This document shows, piece after piece, positions 26,140-34,667 of a DNA stretch of 64,000 nt (its first letter is position 1; each line of letters starts with the position of its first letter). Source of the stretch: Clostridiales bacterium (GTDB taxonomy: Bacteria > Bacillota > Clostridia > Saccharofermentanales > Saccharofermentanaceae); NCBI GenBank assembly GCA_017617995.1, contig JAFZVE010000045.1:42897-106896 (forward strand). The letters run 5' to 3'. A program made the translations under genes and the position numbers. The notes below the pieces were generated by a model that worked only from the letters and a program-made list of their open reading frames with translations, made no database searches and was not told the origin of the DNA.

Positions 26140-28605
26140 TCACTGCGACTCGGCCATCACGGTCGATGCGCGGCTCTGGATGATTCTACTGACATCTTCT
26201 GCGGACTTGGATCCGTCGAAGTACGCTGGGACTTCCTCGCGGACGATCTCCATGATGGTCGGGTTCTTGCATACCTTAGTCGAGATGCGCTCGATCAGCG
26301 CGATAAACTCGTTTGCCAGCGCGTCGTCAAGCACAGGTACGGATGCTGCATACGAAGAATCCGGACCACCATACTTTTCCAGATCCTTCGGAAAATCTTC
26401 GATTTCCTTTCGGAGGGAAGCCTCCTCACGTTCACGTGTCACGGAGATAGCATACAGAGCTTGATCGCCTCCGATACTCATCTGCACTTCCGGGGACATG
26501 AGATATCGCACGAAGTCCCAAGATTCGTCCTTCGCAGTCGAGAAGGAAGAGATCGCAACCGATGATTGTGCCTCTGCAGCAAGTCCATCTCCCTTCACCG
26601 TCGGCCATCCGACACGTACAGCCTGTCCGTTACAGACTTTATACGAATCTCCGGCCGACTGAAGATTTCTCAGATTGACCGGCGTCATGGCACAGATACC
26701 GTCCTGCATCATCAAGGAAACGGGATCCCCATACGATCTGTCACAATAATCATTCCACAGATCCTCAAACGTTTCCTGAGTAATCTTCGGCGTGGCCAGT
26801 TTTGAATTCTCAAGTAGCATCCTGAAATCATCACTGTCGAAATTCACTACTCCGCGGCTGTAGTCCACATACTGTGACATATCGTGATAGAGAAAATACA
26901 TCAGGAGCCCCATGCCCGTGAGCGGCTCGGTATTGGTATACCCGGGAATATAGTTATAGAGGATCGGATTCATGCCATCCGGAAGCGCCCGCATCTTCTG
27001 CCCGAATTCCGTATTCGTCCAGCTCGAGACACTTCCCAGTATATCCGGATTTCCGATAAGCATGGAAATCGTGACAGTGATCGGCATCTGGAAGAGTTTG
27101 CCGTCATCTTCAAAAGCATGGAAAATGTTATCGTAATAAAAACTTCTGTCGAGACCCTTATCCCCATCGATATACTGGTTCAGGTCAACGAGGATCGCGT
27201 CACTATTAAACTGACCATAGTCCGAGTAATTGATCAGAATATCCGGCCCATCTCCCGATTTCATGTCGAGAAGCAGTCTGTCCGCCGCATCAGCCTTCAG
27301 CGCCGCATCAAAGCCATAGGGATTCCGATCTGGGAAATATACATATAACCTGCCAAGACTCTCCGGACGCTTGTTATACGAACGGATCACCTCGTAGTAA
27401 TAGTCGCTGATCTCATTCACTCCGACTTTCAGGATGCGTCTGCCGGCATACGGATTCGTCGCTTCTTTATGAAGCGTGATCACTTCCGCTTCGGAAGTGA
27501 GAAGGACAATATCTCCGGAAGAAAGGAGCCGGGCATTATAAATCTGCACGCCATAGATGTCCGTGTCTCCCCATCGGAAGAGATTCTCCCGGTCGCCGGT
27601 CAGGAGATTAACCTTCACCATGCCCTCACCATCGTCTGTGAACACTTCCCCGTTATTGACGATGCGCCTATAGTCCGGCGGAATATTCGGGTCCAGTGCT
27701 TTTTCCTCGGAAAAAGTAAATGTATTCAGATCGAGTTCGCGATACTTGAATTCCGATTTAGTATCATAGTTGGAATAATCGACTATCTCCGCGACCTCAT
27801 AGTATTTGCCATCGATCTCGTAGATATCGGAATACCATCCCAGGAGCTTCGCATGCTTGAGGAGATTCCAGTTCTCATCCATAAGGTAGACCTGATCTTC
27901 CCCATAGAAGAGAAACTGACCGTTCTCCATATGGATCACTTTCATATTTCCCACTTCAATAGTAAGAAGCGGATTTGCCACTTCCTCACGAAGGATCTCG
28001 CCATTTGCATCGAAAAGGATCAAAACATCGTCCCATCCTCCATCTCCGGTCTCGTTGTAGTTTACTCGGAAACAGTTTGCAATAGCTGTACCGTCACGCA
28101 GCGGATATAGATGTGTTACCTCATAGTTCGCCGGAAGAACGAGGTTCGCGAGCAGTTCTCCGGACTCAGAACAGATCGCGATCCCTGAGTCAGCCTTCAT
28201 CATCAGAAGCTCGTAGTACCGCATCAGTTCGTCCGGATCAAAGGTATCGAGCGAGTGCTGTTCCTCCTCCTCGGCATCTGTCAATTCATAGTAATGATTA
28301 TACGCAAATGCGATATTCTCGTTCAGAAATGTCATCTCCCCGAAGTGCTGTTCCGAAGGCTCTCTGTCCTTATTCTCATTTCGGGGGATCTGCAGTTTGA
28401 TGGTCGTGTCCGAATAGTACGGATCTGTGTCCAGCACATAGTCTCCGTGTGGCGTACCGTCCGGATTCGTCGGCAGAAGGTCCGGGATCACATCGGATGA
28501 GCCCTGCGCAGCATCTGTGCCGTTCTTTTTCTTACATCCGGCTGTGGCCATCAGCATGGAAATACCCAGTACCACAGAAACGATTCTTAAGCACTTACGT
28601 TTCAT
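26140..28605 (-). CDS. Large solute-binding-like lipoprotein (paralogous family)
   Basis: About 821 residues from the ATG at 28605 (ATG at 28608 also possible; GGGAGAG upstream fits the inner one). Signal CLRIVSVVLGISMLMATAGC then KKK. Residues to about 390 form a propeller-like region with repeated 'VYLMDENWNLLKHAKLL'-type blocks. NPYAGRRILKVGVNE marks the start of the solute-binding domain, which contains SGDGPDILINYSDYGQFNSD, GKLFQMPITVTISMLIGNP and the C-terminal signature EIVREEVPAYFDGSKSAED. It is single-copy here, away from the other cluster. No permease or ATPase genes accompany it, so it is an orphan; transport or sensing are both possible. Confidence 0.75.
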   Translation of the reverse strand: MKRKCLRIVSVVLGISMLMATAGCKKKNGTDAAQGSSDVIPDLLPTNPDGTPHGDYVLDTDPYYSDTTIKLQIPRNENKDREPSEQHFGEMTFLNENIAFAYNHYYELTDAEEEEQHSLDTFDPDELMRYYELLMMKADSGIAICSESGELLANLVLPANYEVTHLYPLRDGTAIANCFRVNYNETGDGGWDDVLILFDANGEILREEVANPLLTIEVGNMKVIHMENGQFLFYGEDQVYLMDENWNLLKHAKLLGWYSDIYEIDGKYYEVAEIVDYSNYDTKSEFKYRELDLNTFTFSEEKALDPNIPPDYRRIVNNGEVFTDDGEGMVKVNLLTGDRENLFRWGDTDIYGVQIYNARLLSSGDIVLLTSEAEVITLHKEATNPYAGRRILKVGVNEISDYYYEVIRSYNKRPESLGRLYVYFPDRNPYGFDAALKADAADRLLLDMKSGDGPDILINYSDYGQFNSDAILVDLNQYIDGDKGLDRSFYYDNIFHAFEDDGKLFQMPITVTISMLIGNPDILGSVSSWTNTEFGQKMRALPDGMNPILYNYIPGYTNTEPLTGMGLLMYFLYHDMSQYVDYSRGVVNFDSDDFRMLLENSKLATPKITQETFEDLWNDYCDRSYGDPVSLMMQDGICAMTPVNLRNLQSAGDSYKVCNGQAVRVGWPTVKGDGLAAEAQSSVAISSFSTAKDESWDFVRYLMSPEVQMSIGGDQALYAISVTREREEASLRKEIEDFPKDLEKYGGPDSSYAASVPVLDDALANEFIALIERISTKVCKNPTIMEIVREEVPAYFDGSKSAEDVSRIIQSRASTVMAESQ

Positions 28606-28751
28606 CATCCACTCTCCCAAACCAAATCGCACCCCTGCAATTCCGGCTTTCATACCCCACGGACGCAACATATATCCAACTTAATTATACAGGGCATATG
28701 AGAAGAGAATATTAAGAACAGGTGACAGTATCGTCACTTATCGGCGCAATC

Positions 28752-30218
28752 TCACACCTTCCGACCGTACGGGATCTCGTAGCTCCATGGCGCGATGTCC
28801 TCGAATGTTTTCGCGACTGCGAAGACATCCTCATCGCGGAACTTCTTTCCGATGATCTGCATGCCGACGGGAAGGCCGGATCTCGTCAGACCTGCCGGCA
28901 CGGATGCCGCCGGGTTCCCCGTAAAGTTCGAAAGATACGTCTCGCAAAACCCGATGAGCGGTTCGAGTTTTACGCCGTTCATCTCCGAAGGTCCGCGTGT
29001 ATTGCCGTCCGTCGCATTTCGGACCGGCGGACAGACCGTGACCGGAGACACGATGATATCGTACTTCTCGAAAACATCCTCCAGCGCATCGAGCATCTCC
29101 GTGCGAAGTTCATTGAAATAACGGTAGTCCATGACCGTCGATCGGAGCGCGAGTTCGTTCCAGTAGATGAACTCCTCCGGAAGCTCGTCGCGGTGATCCT
29201 TCACAAGGTCGAGCCCTTCCTTCTTCCAGAGCTCCATGTCGATGGCCGTATCGATGCTGATGCTTCGGCACCACAGTTCAGCGAAGTCATTCTGCGTATG
29301 ACGGAAACGGAAATGCACAAGCTCCACGATGGCACCGGCCGCTTCCAGTTTCCACGCCGCCGCACGCACGATCTCCGCGATCTCCGGGTCAACAGGGAAG
29401 ATATCGAAGTCCGTGGTAAATCCGATCTTCCGGTTGCGGATCGGCTTCTTCATGAGCTCGAGAAAATCGCGCTTACCGTGGTTTAGGCTGAGCGGATCTC
29501 TGGGGTTATAGCGCGCCATGTAATTGAGCATCAGGGCGCTGTCCGCGACCGTCCTCGTGATCGCGCCGTTAAAGCAATAGGGGTGCGTCGCTGTCCACCC
29601 GTCCGGGCGGCAGAAGCTCGGGATCGTGCCGACGGACGCCTTAAACCCGAAGCATCCGCACCATGACGATGGGATGCGGATCGAGCCGCCGCCATCAGAG
29701 CCCTCCGCAATCGGCAGCATACCGTCCGCGACGGCCGCGGCCGAACCTCCGGACGATCCGCCCGAGTTATATCTCGTGTCGAAAGGATTGCTCGTCGGGC
29801 CATAGAGATAGTTATCGCAGGTGCCGCGCATCGCAAACGCCGGCGCATTTGTCTTGCCGACAGCGATCGCTCCGGCCTCTCTCGCCGCGATGTAGAACAT
29901 GGAATCTTCCGCATCTTCGCGGATCAGCGACTTCACTCCGCCATGGGAATTCGTCCAGCCCTTCTTCGAAGGAAGGAAGTCCTTAAGGCCCACCGGGACC
30001 CCGGCCAGCGGACCAACCTCCTCTTTACGCAGGAGGCGCTGCTCCAGTGCTTCCGCCTCGGCAAAAGCACTTTCAAATTTCATGTACGTGAACGCGTGAA
30101 GACCGGGATCTCTTTTCTCGATCCGTTCCTGAAAATATCTGATGACTTCGGTCGGTGTGATGTGCCCGGACCGGACTTCCCGACCGAGCTCAATACCTGA
30201 GAGTTTCTCCAGTTCCAT
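28752..30218 (-). CDS. Amidase signature family hydrolase
   Basis: 488 residues, usual length. The Ser-cisSer-Lys triad is readable: Lys79 in VPVGLKDF, the cis-Ser in NSGGSSGGSAA (about 155) and nucleophile Ser180 in EGSDGGGSIRIPSSWCG. Later blocks PIRNRKIGFTTDFDIFPVD and NFTGNPAASVPAGL, then LPVGMQIIG, are typical. It is not GatA by context (no gatB/gatC) and could hydrolyse a small amide, nicotinamide-like compound or peptide amide. Its ATG overlaps the stop of the VUT transporter (TAATG), so the pair is coupled: the transporter may import the amidase substrate, or both may respond to the preQ1-like leader. Confidence 0.88.
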   Translation of the reverse strand: MELEKLSGIELGREVRSGHITPTEVIRYFQERIEKRDPGLHAFTYMKFESAFAEAEALEQRLLRKEEVGPLAGVPVGLKDFLPSKKGWTNSHGGVKSLIREDAEDSMFYIAAREAGAIAVGKTNAPAFAMRGTCDNYLYGPTSNPFDTRYNSGGSSGGSAAAVADGMLPIAEGSDGGGSIRIPSSWCGCFGFKASVGTIPSFCRPDGWTATHPYCFNGAITRTVADSALMLNYMARYNPRDPLSLNHGKRDFLELMKKPIRNRKIGFTTDFDIFPVDPEIAEIVRAAAWKLEAAGAIVELVHFRFRHTQNDFAELWCRSISIDTAIDMELWKKEGLDLVKDHRDELPEEFIYWNELALRSTVMDYRYFNELRTEMLDALEDVFEKYDIIVSPVTVCPPVRNATDGNTRGPSEMNGVKLEPLIGFCETYLSNFTGNPAASVPAGLTRSGLPVGMQIIGKKFRDEDVFAVAKTFEDIAPWSYEIPYGRKV

Positions 30219-30970
30219 TATGCTGCCGCGCCCGCTTCCTGCATGCGGTCGATGTACTTCTGACCGATGCGCTCTTTTTCCCAGCGCTTCGAGATGCGGT
30301 AGCCCATCGGGGAGAAAGCCGCTTCCAGAACAAGCTCCACGACCATGGAGGTGGTCGAGCAGATCAGGACCTGCGTCCAGTTCCAGCCGAAGAAAACATG
30401 CGAGACCATCGCAGAGAAAACGAAGTTATCGACCCACTGCGCGATGCAGGTGGAGACCAGGGAGCGCTTCGCAAAACCGCTGAAATTGCCCTTGTCCGCG
30501 TATCTTCCGATCATGTGGTTGAGACCGGAGTTCACGAGTGTCGAAAGGAGCATCGCCGTGGCTGAGCCGACGACGACATACCACGATCCGCCAAATGTAC
30601 TGTCGATGCCTGCGGAGACGAGTTCGCCCGTCGCCGCATCAGGCGCCGAGTAATACGCCGCCCAGGCACCCGGTGCCATGGACAGGATCTTAAAGACCAG
30701 CACGCAGACCACATTGACGCCGATCGCGAGGATCGAGATCTTCGTAGCCGCCTTCGGACCGAAACGCTTACAGATGCAGTCCATGCACAGGAACGAGATC
30801 CAGGACAGCGCCAGACCACAGTTCAGACAGAAATACTCCGAGCGATACAGTTCCTTGCTCGCCATAAGGTTCATGAAAACAACAGATAGGATAAAAACGC
30901 ACGTGACCATAGCCGGTACGCCGTGAAGAAGGGCTTTATAGTCCTCCCGGATGCGATGGATCGCTGACAT
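30218..30970 (-). CDS. VUT/YhhQ-family queuosine precursor transporter
   Basis: 250 residues with about six membrane helices (AMVTCVFILSVVFMNLMASK, LSWISFLCMDCICKRFGPK, ISILAIGVNVVCVLVFKIL, WYVVVGSATAMLLSTLVNS, LVSTCIAQWVDNFVFSAMV). The conserved ERFG-like KRFGPKAA and the AQWVDNFVF/ SxxA pattern are typical of the VUT family, known members of which import preQ0/preQ1. Two Cys clusters in helix 2 are unusual. A preQ1-I-like aptamer directly upstream supports this substrate. Ribosome site AAAAGGAG. Co-transcribed with an amidase. Confidence 0.85.
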   Translation of the reverse strand: MSAIHRIREDYKALLHGVPAMVTCVFILSVVFMNLMASKELYRSEYFCLNCGLALSWISFLCMDCICKRFGPKAATKISILAIGVNVVCVLVFKILSMAPGAWAAYYSAPDAATGELVSAGIDSTFGGSWYVVVGSATAMLLSTLVNSGLNHMIGRYADKGNFSGFAKRSLVSTCIAQWVDNFVFSAMVSHVFFGWNWTQVLICSTTSMVVELVLEAAFSPMGYRISKRWEKERIGQKYIDRMQEAGAAA

Positions 30971-30986
30971 ATTCTTTTCTCCTTTT

Positions 30987-31028
30987 GGTTTTAGGTTTTA
31001 CAAGCAGGATATCGGACCCGAACTGCTT
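30987..31028 (-). promoter_or_regulatory. Probable preQ1-I riboswitch (translational type)
   Basis: On the minus strand: stem GCAG (31026-31023) and CTGC (31007-31004), loop starting TTC right after the first arm as in known preQ1-I aptamers, GGGT in the loop able to form the pseudoknot with ACCT in the tail TTGTAAAACCT, and an A-rich linker between. The AAAAGGAG ribosome site of the transporter begins directly after, so pseudoknot formation could hide it. Pattern matching by eye only; a covariance model search (RF00522) would decide. Confidence 0.5.
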
Positions 31029-31227
31029 GGCGGAGGCGGTATCTCCGAAACCGGAAACTTCGCAACTGCAACGACCATTATATATGGGAAACAGGAAAAT
31101 GCAAGCGGTTTTCCAAAAACGCAAAAAACTCGTAAAACTGGGGTCTTCTCAAAAATGGTCAATAGAGTAAAAATAGTATTAACCGATTCGGTCAACGGTG
31201 CTTCGAGCGCACCGGAAAGGAGGCCCC

Positions 31228-31833
31228 ATGAACGAGAAGTTTTATCAGCTGCCGGAAGAGAAACAGAACCGCATCCTGAACGCGGGGTTCCGTGTCTTCG
31301 CGAGAAACTCCTACCGCAAGAGCCCGATGAATGAGATCGCCGCCGAGGCCGGGATCAGCAAGTCCCTCCTCTTTTTCTACTTCCGGAATAAGAAGGAGCT
31401 CTATCTCTTTCTCATGAAGAAGGCCGAGGAACTGACCATGGCAAACCTCCGGAAGTCCGGCTGCTACGAGGAGTCCGACATCTTCGAGATGATGTATAAG
31501 GGTCTCCTGGCCAAGACCGCCATGATGCGCCAATACCCCGACATGAGTGCTTTTGCCTTGAAGGCGTACTACGAGGACGACGAGGAAGTGAAGGACGAAC
31601 TTCGGAAAATCATCGAGCCGTATTCGAAGCTCAGCACCAACAAGTCCCTCCCGAAGCTCGACCCCTCGGTCTTTAAAGACGGGATCGATCTGCAGCTGAT
31701 GTATCAGGATATGTACCTGGCCTCCGAGGGCTACATGTACCAGATGCAGCACGCCGGGGCGATCGATGTGGACAAGGTCGTTTCCGACTACAGAAAGCTC
31801 ATCGACTTCTGGAAGTCGCTCTATCTTCGATGA
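31228..31833 (+). CDS. TetR-family regulator of an ABC exporter operon
   Basis: 201 residues. N-terminal HTH: QNRILNAGFRVFARNSYRKS, MNEIAAEAGISKSLLFFYF and RNKKELYLFLMKKAEE are textbook TetR. The C-terminal ligand domain is family-variable. Start at 31228 follows GGAAAGGAGG; an ATG at 31198 lacks a site. It lies 93 nt before an ABC ATPase and permease in the same orientation and probably controls them. Confidence 0.88.
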   Translation: MNEKFYQLPEEKQNRILNAGFRVFARNSYRKSPMNEIAAEAGISKSLLFFYFRNKKELYLFLMKKAEELTMANLRKSGCYEESDIFEMMYKGLLAKTAMMRQYPDMSAFALKAYYEDDEEVKDELRKIIEPYSKLSTNKSLPKLDPSVFKDGIDLQLMYQDMYLASEGYMYQMQHAGAIDVDKVVSDYRKLIDFWKSLYLR

Positions 31834-31926
31834 ATGACTTTATGAGATTGTAATCGGCGGTCAAGCCTCCTTCTGATGCTTCATCGCCGGATAAAAACGA
31901 ATCAGTCAATGACGAAAGGAAATACT

Positions 31927-32847
31927 ATGGAAAAAGCACTTGCCATCGATACGAGAGATCTTACGAAGTCCTACGGCAGGAGCCGCGGCATCTGTAATCT
32001 GGATCTTCAGGTGGAAGCGGGCGATTTCTTCGGATTTATCGGTCCGAACGGCGCCGGCAAATCCACTACGATCCGTACCCTTCTCGGCCTGATCCGGCCT
32101 ACATCTGGAAGCGCCAGTGTGCTCGGTTACGACATCGTTTCCGGGAAGGAGAATATCCTTCTTCACACCGGATATCTCCCCTCGGAGATCCACTTCTATC
32201 CGCACATGAAGGTTCGTGACGCGATCCGCTATTCCGCGGATCTTCGAAAAGCAGACTGCGGCAAAAGAGCCGAAGAACTTTGCCGCCGTCTCGACCTCGA
32301 TCCGGGAAGGAAAGTCGACGATCTTTCTCTCGGAAACAGGAAAAAGGTGGGCATCATCTGCGCGGTCCAGCACCACCCGGATATGCTGATATTAGACGAG
32401 CCGACATCGGGTCTTGACCCCCTGATGCAGAAGGAATTCTTCACGATCCTTCAGGAAGAAAATAAGCGTGGTGCCACCATTTTCTTCTCTTCGCACATCC
32501 TCTCGGAAGTCCAGGCCTACTGCCGAAGTGCTGCATTTATCAAGGACGGAAAGATCCTCCTTGCAGATAAAGTCGGAAACCTCGAGCAGACCGGCACGCG
32601 GAAGGTCTGTGTCATCGGAGAGGTAGAAAGAGAAAAACTCGCCGCGCTTTCCGGCGTGACCTTCACGGATAAAAGCACATCGACATCCGACACCGAGACG
32701 AACGCCGGTCGCACCACGACGCTGAGCTTCCTTTATAACGGCGATATCCAGCGCCTCCTTTCCACACTTTCGCAGGAAAGAATAAAGGACATCACGATCA
32801 CCGAACCGAGTCTCGAAGAGATCTTCATGCATTACTACGAAAACTGA
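31927..32847 (+). CDS. ABC transporter ATP-binding protein
   Basis: 306 residues. Walker A IGPNGAGKSTTIRTLLGLI, Q-loop TGYLPSEIHFYP, signature DDLSLGNRKKVGI (LSLGN for LSGGQ), Walker B MLILDEPTSGLDPL and the H-loop FFSSHILSEVQ are present. The C-terminal extension (residues 220-306) is as in DrrA/CcmA-type exporters. Start at 31927 follows AAAGGAAAT; a start at 31876 has no ribosome site. With the downstream ABC-2 permease it forms an efflux pump under the TetR regulator. Confidence 0.92.
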   Translation: MEKALAIDTRDLTKSYGRSRGICNLDLQVEAGDFFGFIGPNGAGKSTTIRTLLGLIRPTSGSASVLGYDIVSGKENILLHTGYLPSEIHFYPHMKVRDAIRYSADLRKADCGKRAEELCRRLDLDPGRKVDDLSLGNRKKVGIICAVQHHPDMLILDEPTSGLDPLMQKEFFTILQEENKRGATIFFSSHILSEVQAYCRSAAFIKDGKILLADKVGNLEQTGTRKVCVIGEVEREKLAALSGVTFTDKSTSTSDTETNAGRTTTLSFLYNGDIQRLLSTLSQERIKDITITEPSLEEIFMHYYEN

Positions 32848-32876
32848 ACCACAGAAGCGTCGACACGAAAAGCCGA

Positions 32877-32893
32877 GCGAAAGTGCTTTTCGC
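32877..32893. repeat. Near-palindromic element GCGAAAGTGCTTTTCGC between ABC genes
   Basis: The best match to the small intergenic element found several times in the window (13258, 19134, 45211, 53939-54007). It could form a hairpin in the transcript between ATPase and permease genes. Confidence 0.5.
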
Positions 32894-32922
32894 ACATGAA
32901 ACGAAATAACGAGGAAAGAAAA

Positions 32923-33708
32923 ATGACGATACTCAAGCAGGAAATCAAATCACAGAAAATGGCCATCCTCATCTGGAGCCTCAGCATCGGACTTCTGATC
33001 GCCATGTGCGTCATGATGTATCCCGAGATGGAATCGCAGATGGGCAGCGTCAACGAGATGTTTTCGAAGATGGGTTCCTTCACTTCGGCCTTCGGCATGG
33101 ACAGACTCAACTTCGGGACCCTCGTCGGATTCTACGCCGTAGAAGGCGGAAACATGCTCGGCATCGGCGGGGCCTTTTTCGCGGCGATCGTCGGCATCTC
33201 CGCGCTCATGAAAGAAGAACACGACCACACCGCCGAGTTCCTCTTCGCCCATCCTGTCTCACGTGTGCAGGTCATTACCGAAAAGCTCCTGAGCGTCTTT
33301 GCCATCATCGTGATCCTCAACGTCATCGTTCTTGTACTTGCGATCGGCTCGATCCTCCTGATCGGCGAACCGGTCTTCTGGAAAGAACTCCTTCTTTTCC
33401 ACCTCGCCTATCTTCTTATGCAGTTTCAGATCGCCGGGATCTGCTTCGGCGTGTCCGCATTTCTCGTGCGCGGCGGCCTGGGGATCGGCATCGGCATCGC
33501 AGGCATGATGTATTTTCTGAACATCGTTGCCAACATCTCCGACTCCGCGAGATTCCTCAAGTACATCACCGCATTCGGATATACGGAGACGGCGGACATC
33601 ATCAACAACGGAAAACTCGAGATCAGGTACCTCATCCCGGGCATGATCCTGATGGTCGCCGGCATCGCCTGCGCATATGTAAAGTACACGAAGAAGGATC
33701 TGCGGTAA
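32923..33708 (+). CDS. ABC-2 type transporter permease
   Basis: 261 residues with six membrane spans: MAILIWSLSIGLLIAMCVMM, GIGGAFFAAIVGISALM, LSVFAIIVILNVIVLVLAIG, LLFHLAYLLMQFQIAGICFG, GIGIGIAGMMYFLNIVANI and YLIPGMILMVAGIACAYV. The loop EEHDHTAEFLFAHPVSR matches ABC-2 permeases that pair with CcmA-like ATPases. Start at 32923 fits GAGGAAAG; the ATG at 32896 would place the ribosome site inside the gene. Last gene of the TetR-ABC operon. Confidence 0.88.
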   Translation: MTILKQEIKSQKMAILIWSLSIGLLIAMCVMMYPEMESQMGSVNEMFSKMGSFTSAFGMDRLNFGTLVGFYAVEGGNMLGIGGAFFAAIVGISALMKEEHDHTAEFLFAHPVSRVQVITEKLLSVFAIIVILNVIVLVLAIGSILLIGEPVFWKELLLFHLAYLLMQFQIAGICFGVSAFLVRGGLGIGIGIAGMMYFLNIVANISDSARFLKYITAFGYTETADIINNGKLEIRYLIPGMILMVAGIACAYVKYTKKDLR

Positions 33709-33770
33709 AAAGTCTCGTCAGCCAAACGCACAAAAAGGCTTGGATCCGTCAAAGCATGCTGGAACTTCTC

Positions 33771-34637
33771 TTACGACTCTGACGAACAGAACTCTTCCCA
33801 GAAAGCCGCCACATCGTCTTCGGGCATACTCATCCCGACAAAATCAGCATACGTGCTCGGATAATCTATATGCGCGTCTTCTTTGTTTTCGGCAAGAACC
33901 ACGCCTTCAAGAATCTTCTCGACAGCTGCATCTGAATACGCGGATCCCACATACATAAACACGAGATAATCTTCAAAGAAGACACCTGCCACCTTGTCAA
34001 ACGGCTCGTACTCCGGCCTGTGCATGATAAATCCGCACCGATCATCGAACTCCAGAAGTATCGTATCTCCTATTCCCATAAACGGGAATATCAGATCTCC
34101 TTCGTGATCCAGCATATACAGGATCGGTGTAATTCCTTTTTCACCGTAAGAAATCTTACTATCATCATCCCTATTTCTTTCGACCTCATCGGGAAGCACG
34201 GTAAACTCTAAAGAGACCGTACGATATATCATGGGCGTACCGTCTTTGTATGTCCGCTCAGTTATCTGTTCCCCGTCTTTTTCGTATATCTTCGTGAGAC
34301 TCCGCTGGCTCTGATGCACACTATATCCATGGCTTTTCTTATCTGATGCATACCGAAGAAAAGTCAGATCCGGCATATCCTCACGTGTTTCGACGCTGAG
34401 GACAGCATGAGAAGCCTCAAGTTCGGATTGGCGAACATATCTGGAATCAAGCGCCTCTTCTGACGTGGTTGCCTCCGTTGTAGTTTCTGTTGTAGTCTCT
34501 GTTGTTGTGGACTCAATTGTTGTCGAAGAAAGCTCTGTCGCTGAATACGTAGATTCAGCCTCAGAAGTCTTACCACCACAAGCACTCAAGCATAGCGATA
34601 TGACAAGGAAGCATATTGGCAATCTATTGTTCTTCAT
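33771..34637 (-). CDS. Hypothetical lipoprotein with Thr-rich linker
   Basis: 288 residues. Signal NNRLPICFLVISLCLSAC with a clean LSAC lipobox, then a Ser/Thr/Glu linker (residues 25-65) made of TTTETTTE-like repeats. The mature domain is acidic and has no motif I recognise. GAGG lies 8 nt before the ATG at 34637, which beats the GTG at 34646. It is the last of five same-strand lipoprotein genes separated by 4-76 nt, so it is probably co-expressed with the large solute-binding paralogues. Confidence 0.65.
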   Translation of the reverse strand: MKNNRLPICFLVISLCLSACGGKTSEAESTYSATELSSTTIESTTTETTTETTTEATTSEEALDSRYVRQSELEASHAVLSVETREDMPDLTFLRYASDKKSHGYSVHQSQRSLTKIYEKDGEQITERTYKDGTPMIYRTVSLEFTVLPDEVERNRDDDSKISYGEKGITPILYMLDHEGDLIFPFMGIGDTILLEFDDRCGFIMHRPEYEPFDKVAGVFFEDYLVFMYVGSAYSDAAVEKILEGVVLAENKEDAHIDYPSTYADFVGMSMPEDDVAAFWEEFCSSES

Positions 34638-34667
34638 AACAATCACCTCGATTATCTATAAACTGTT

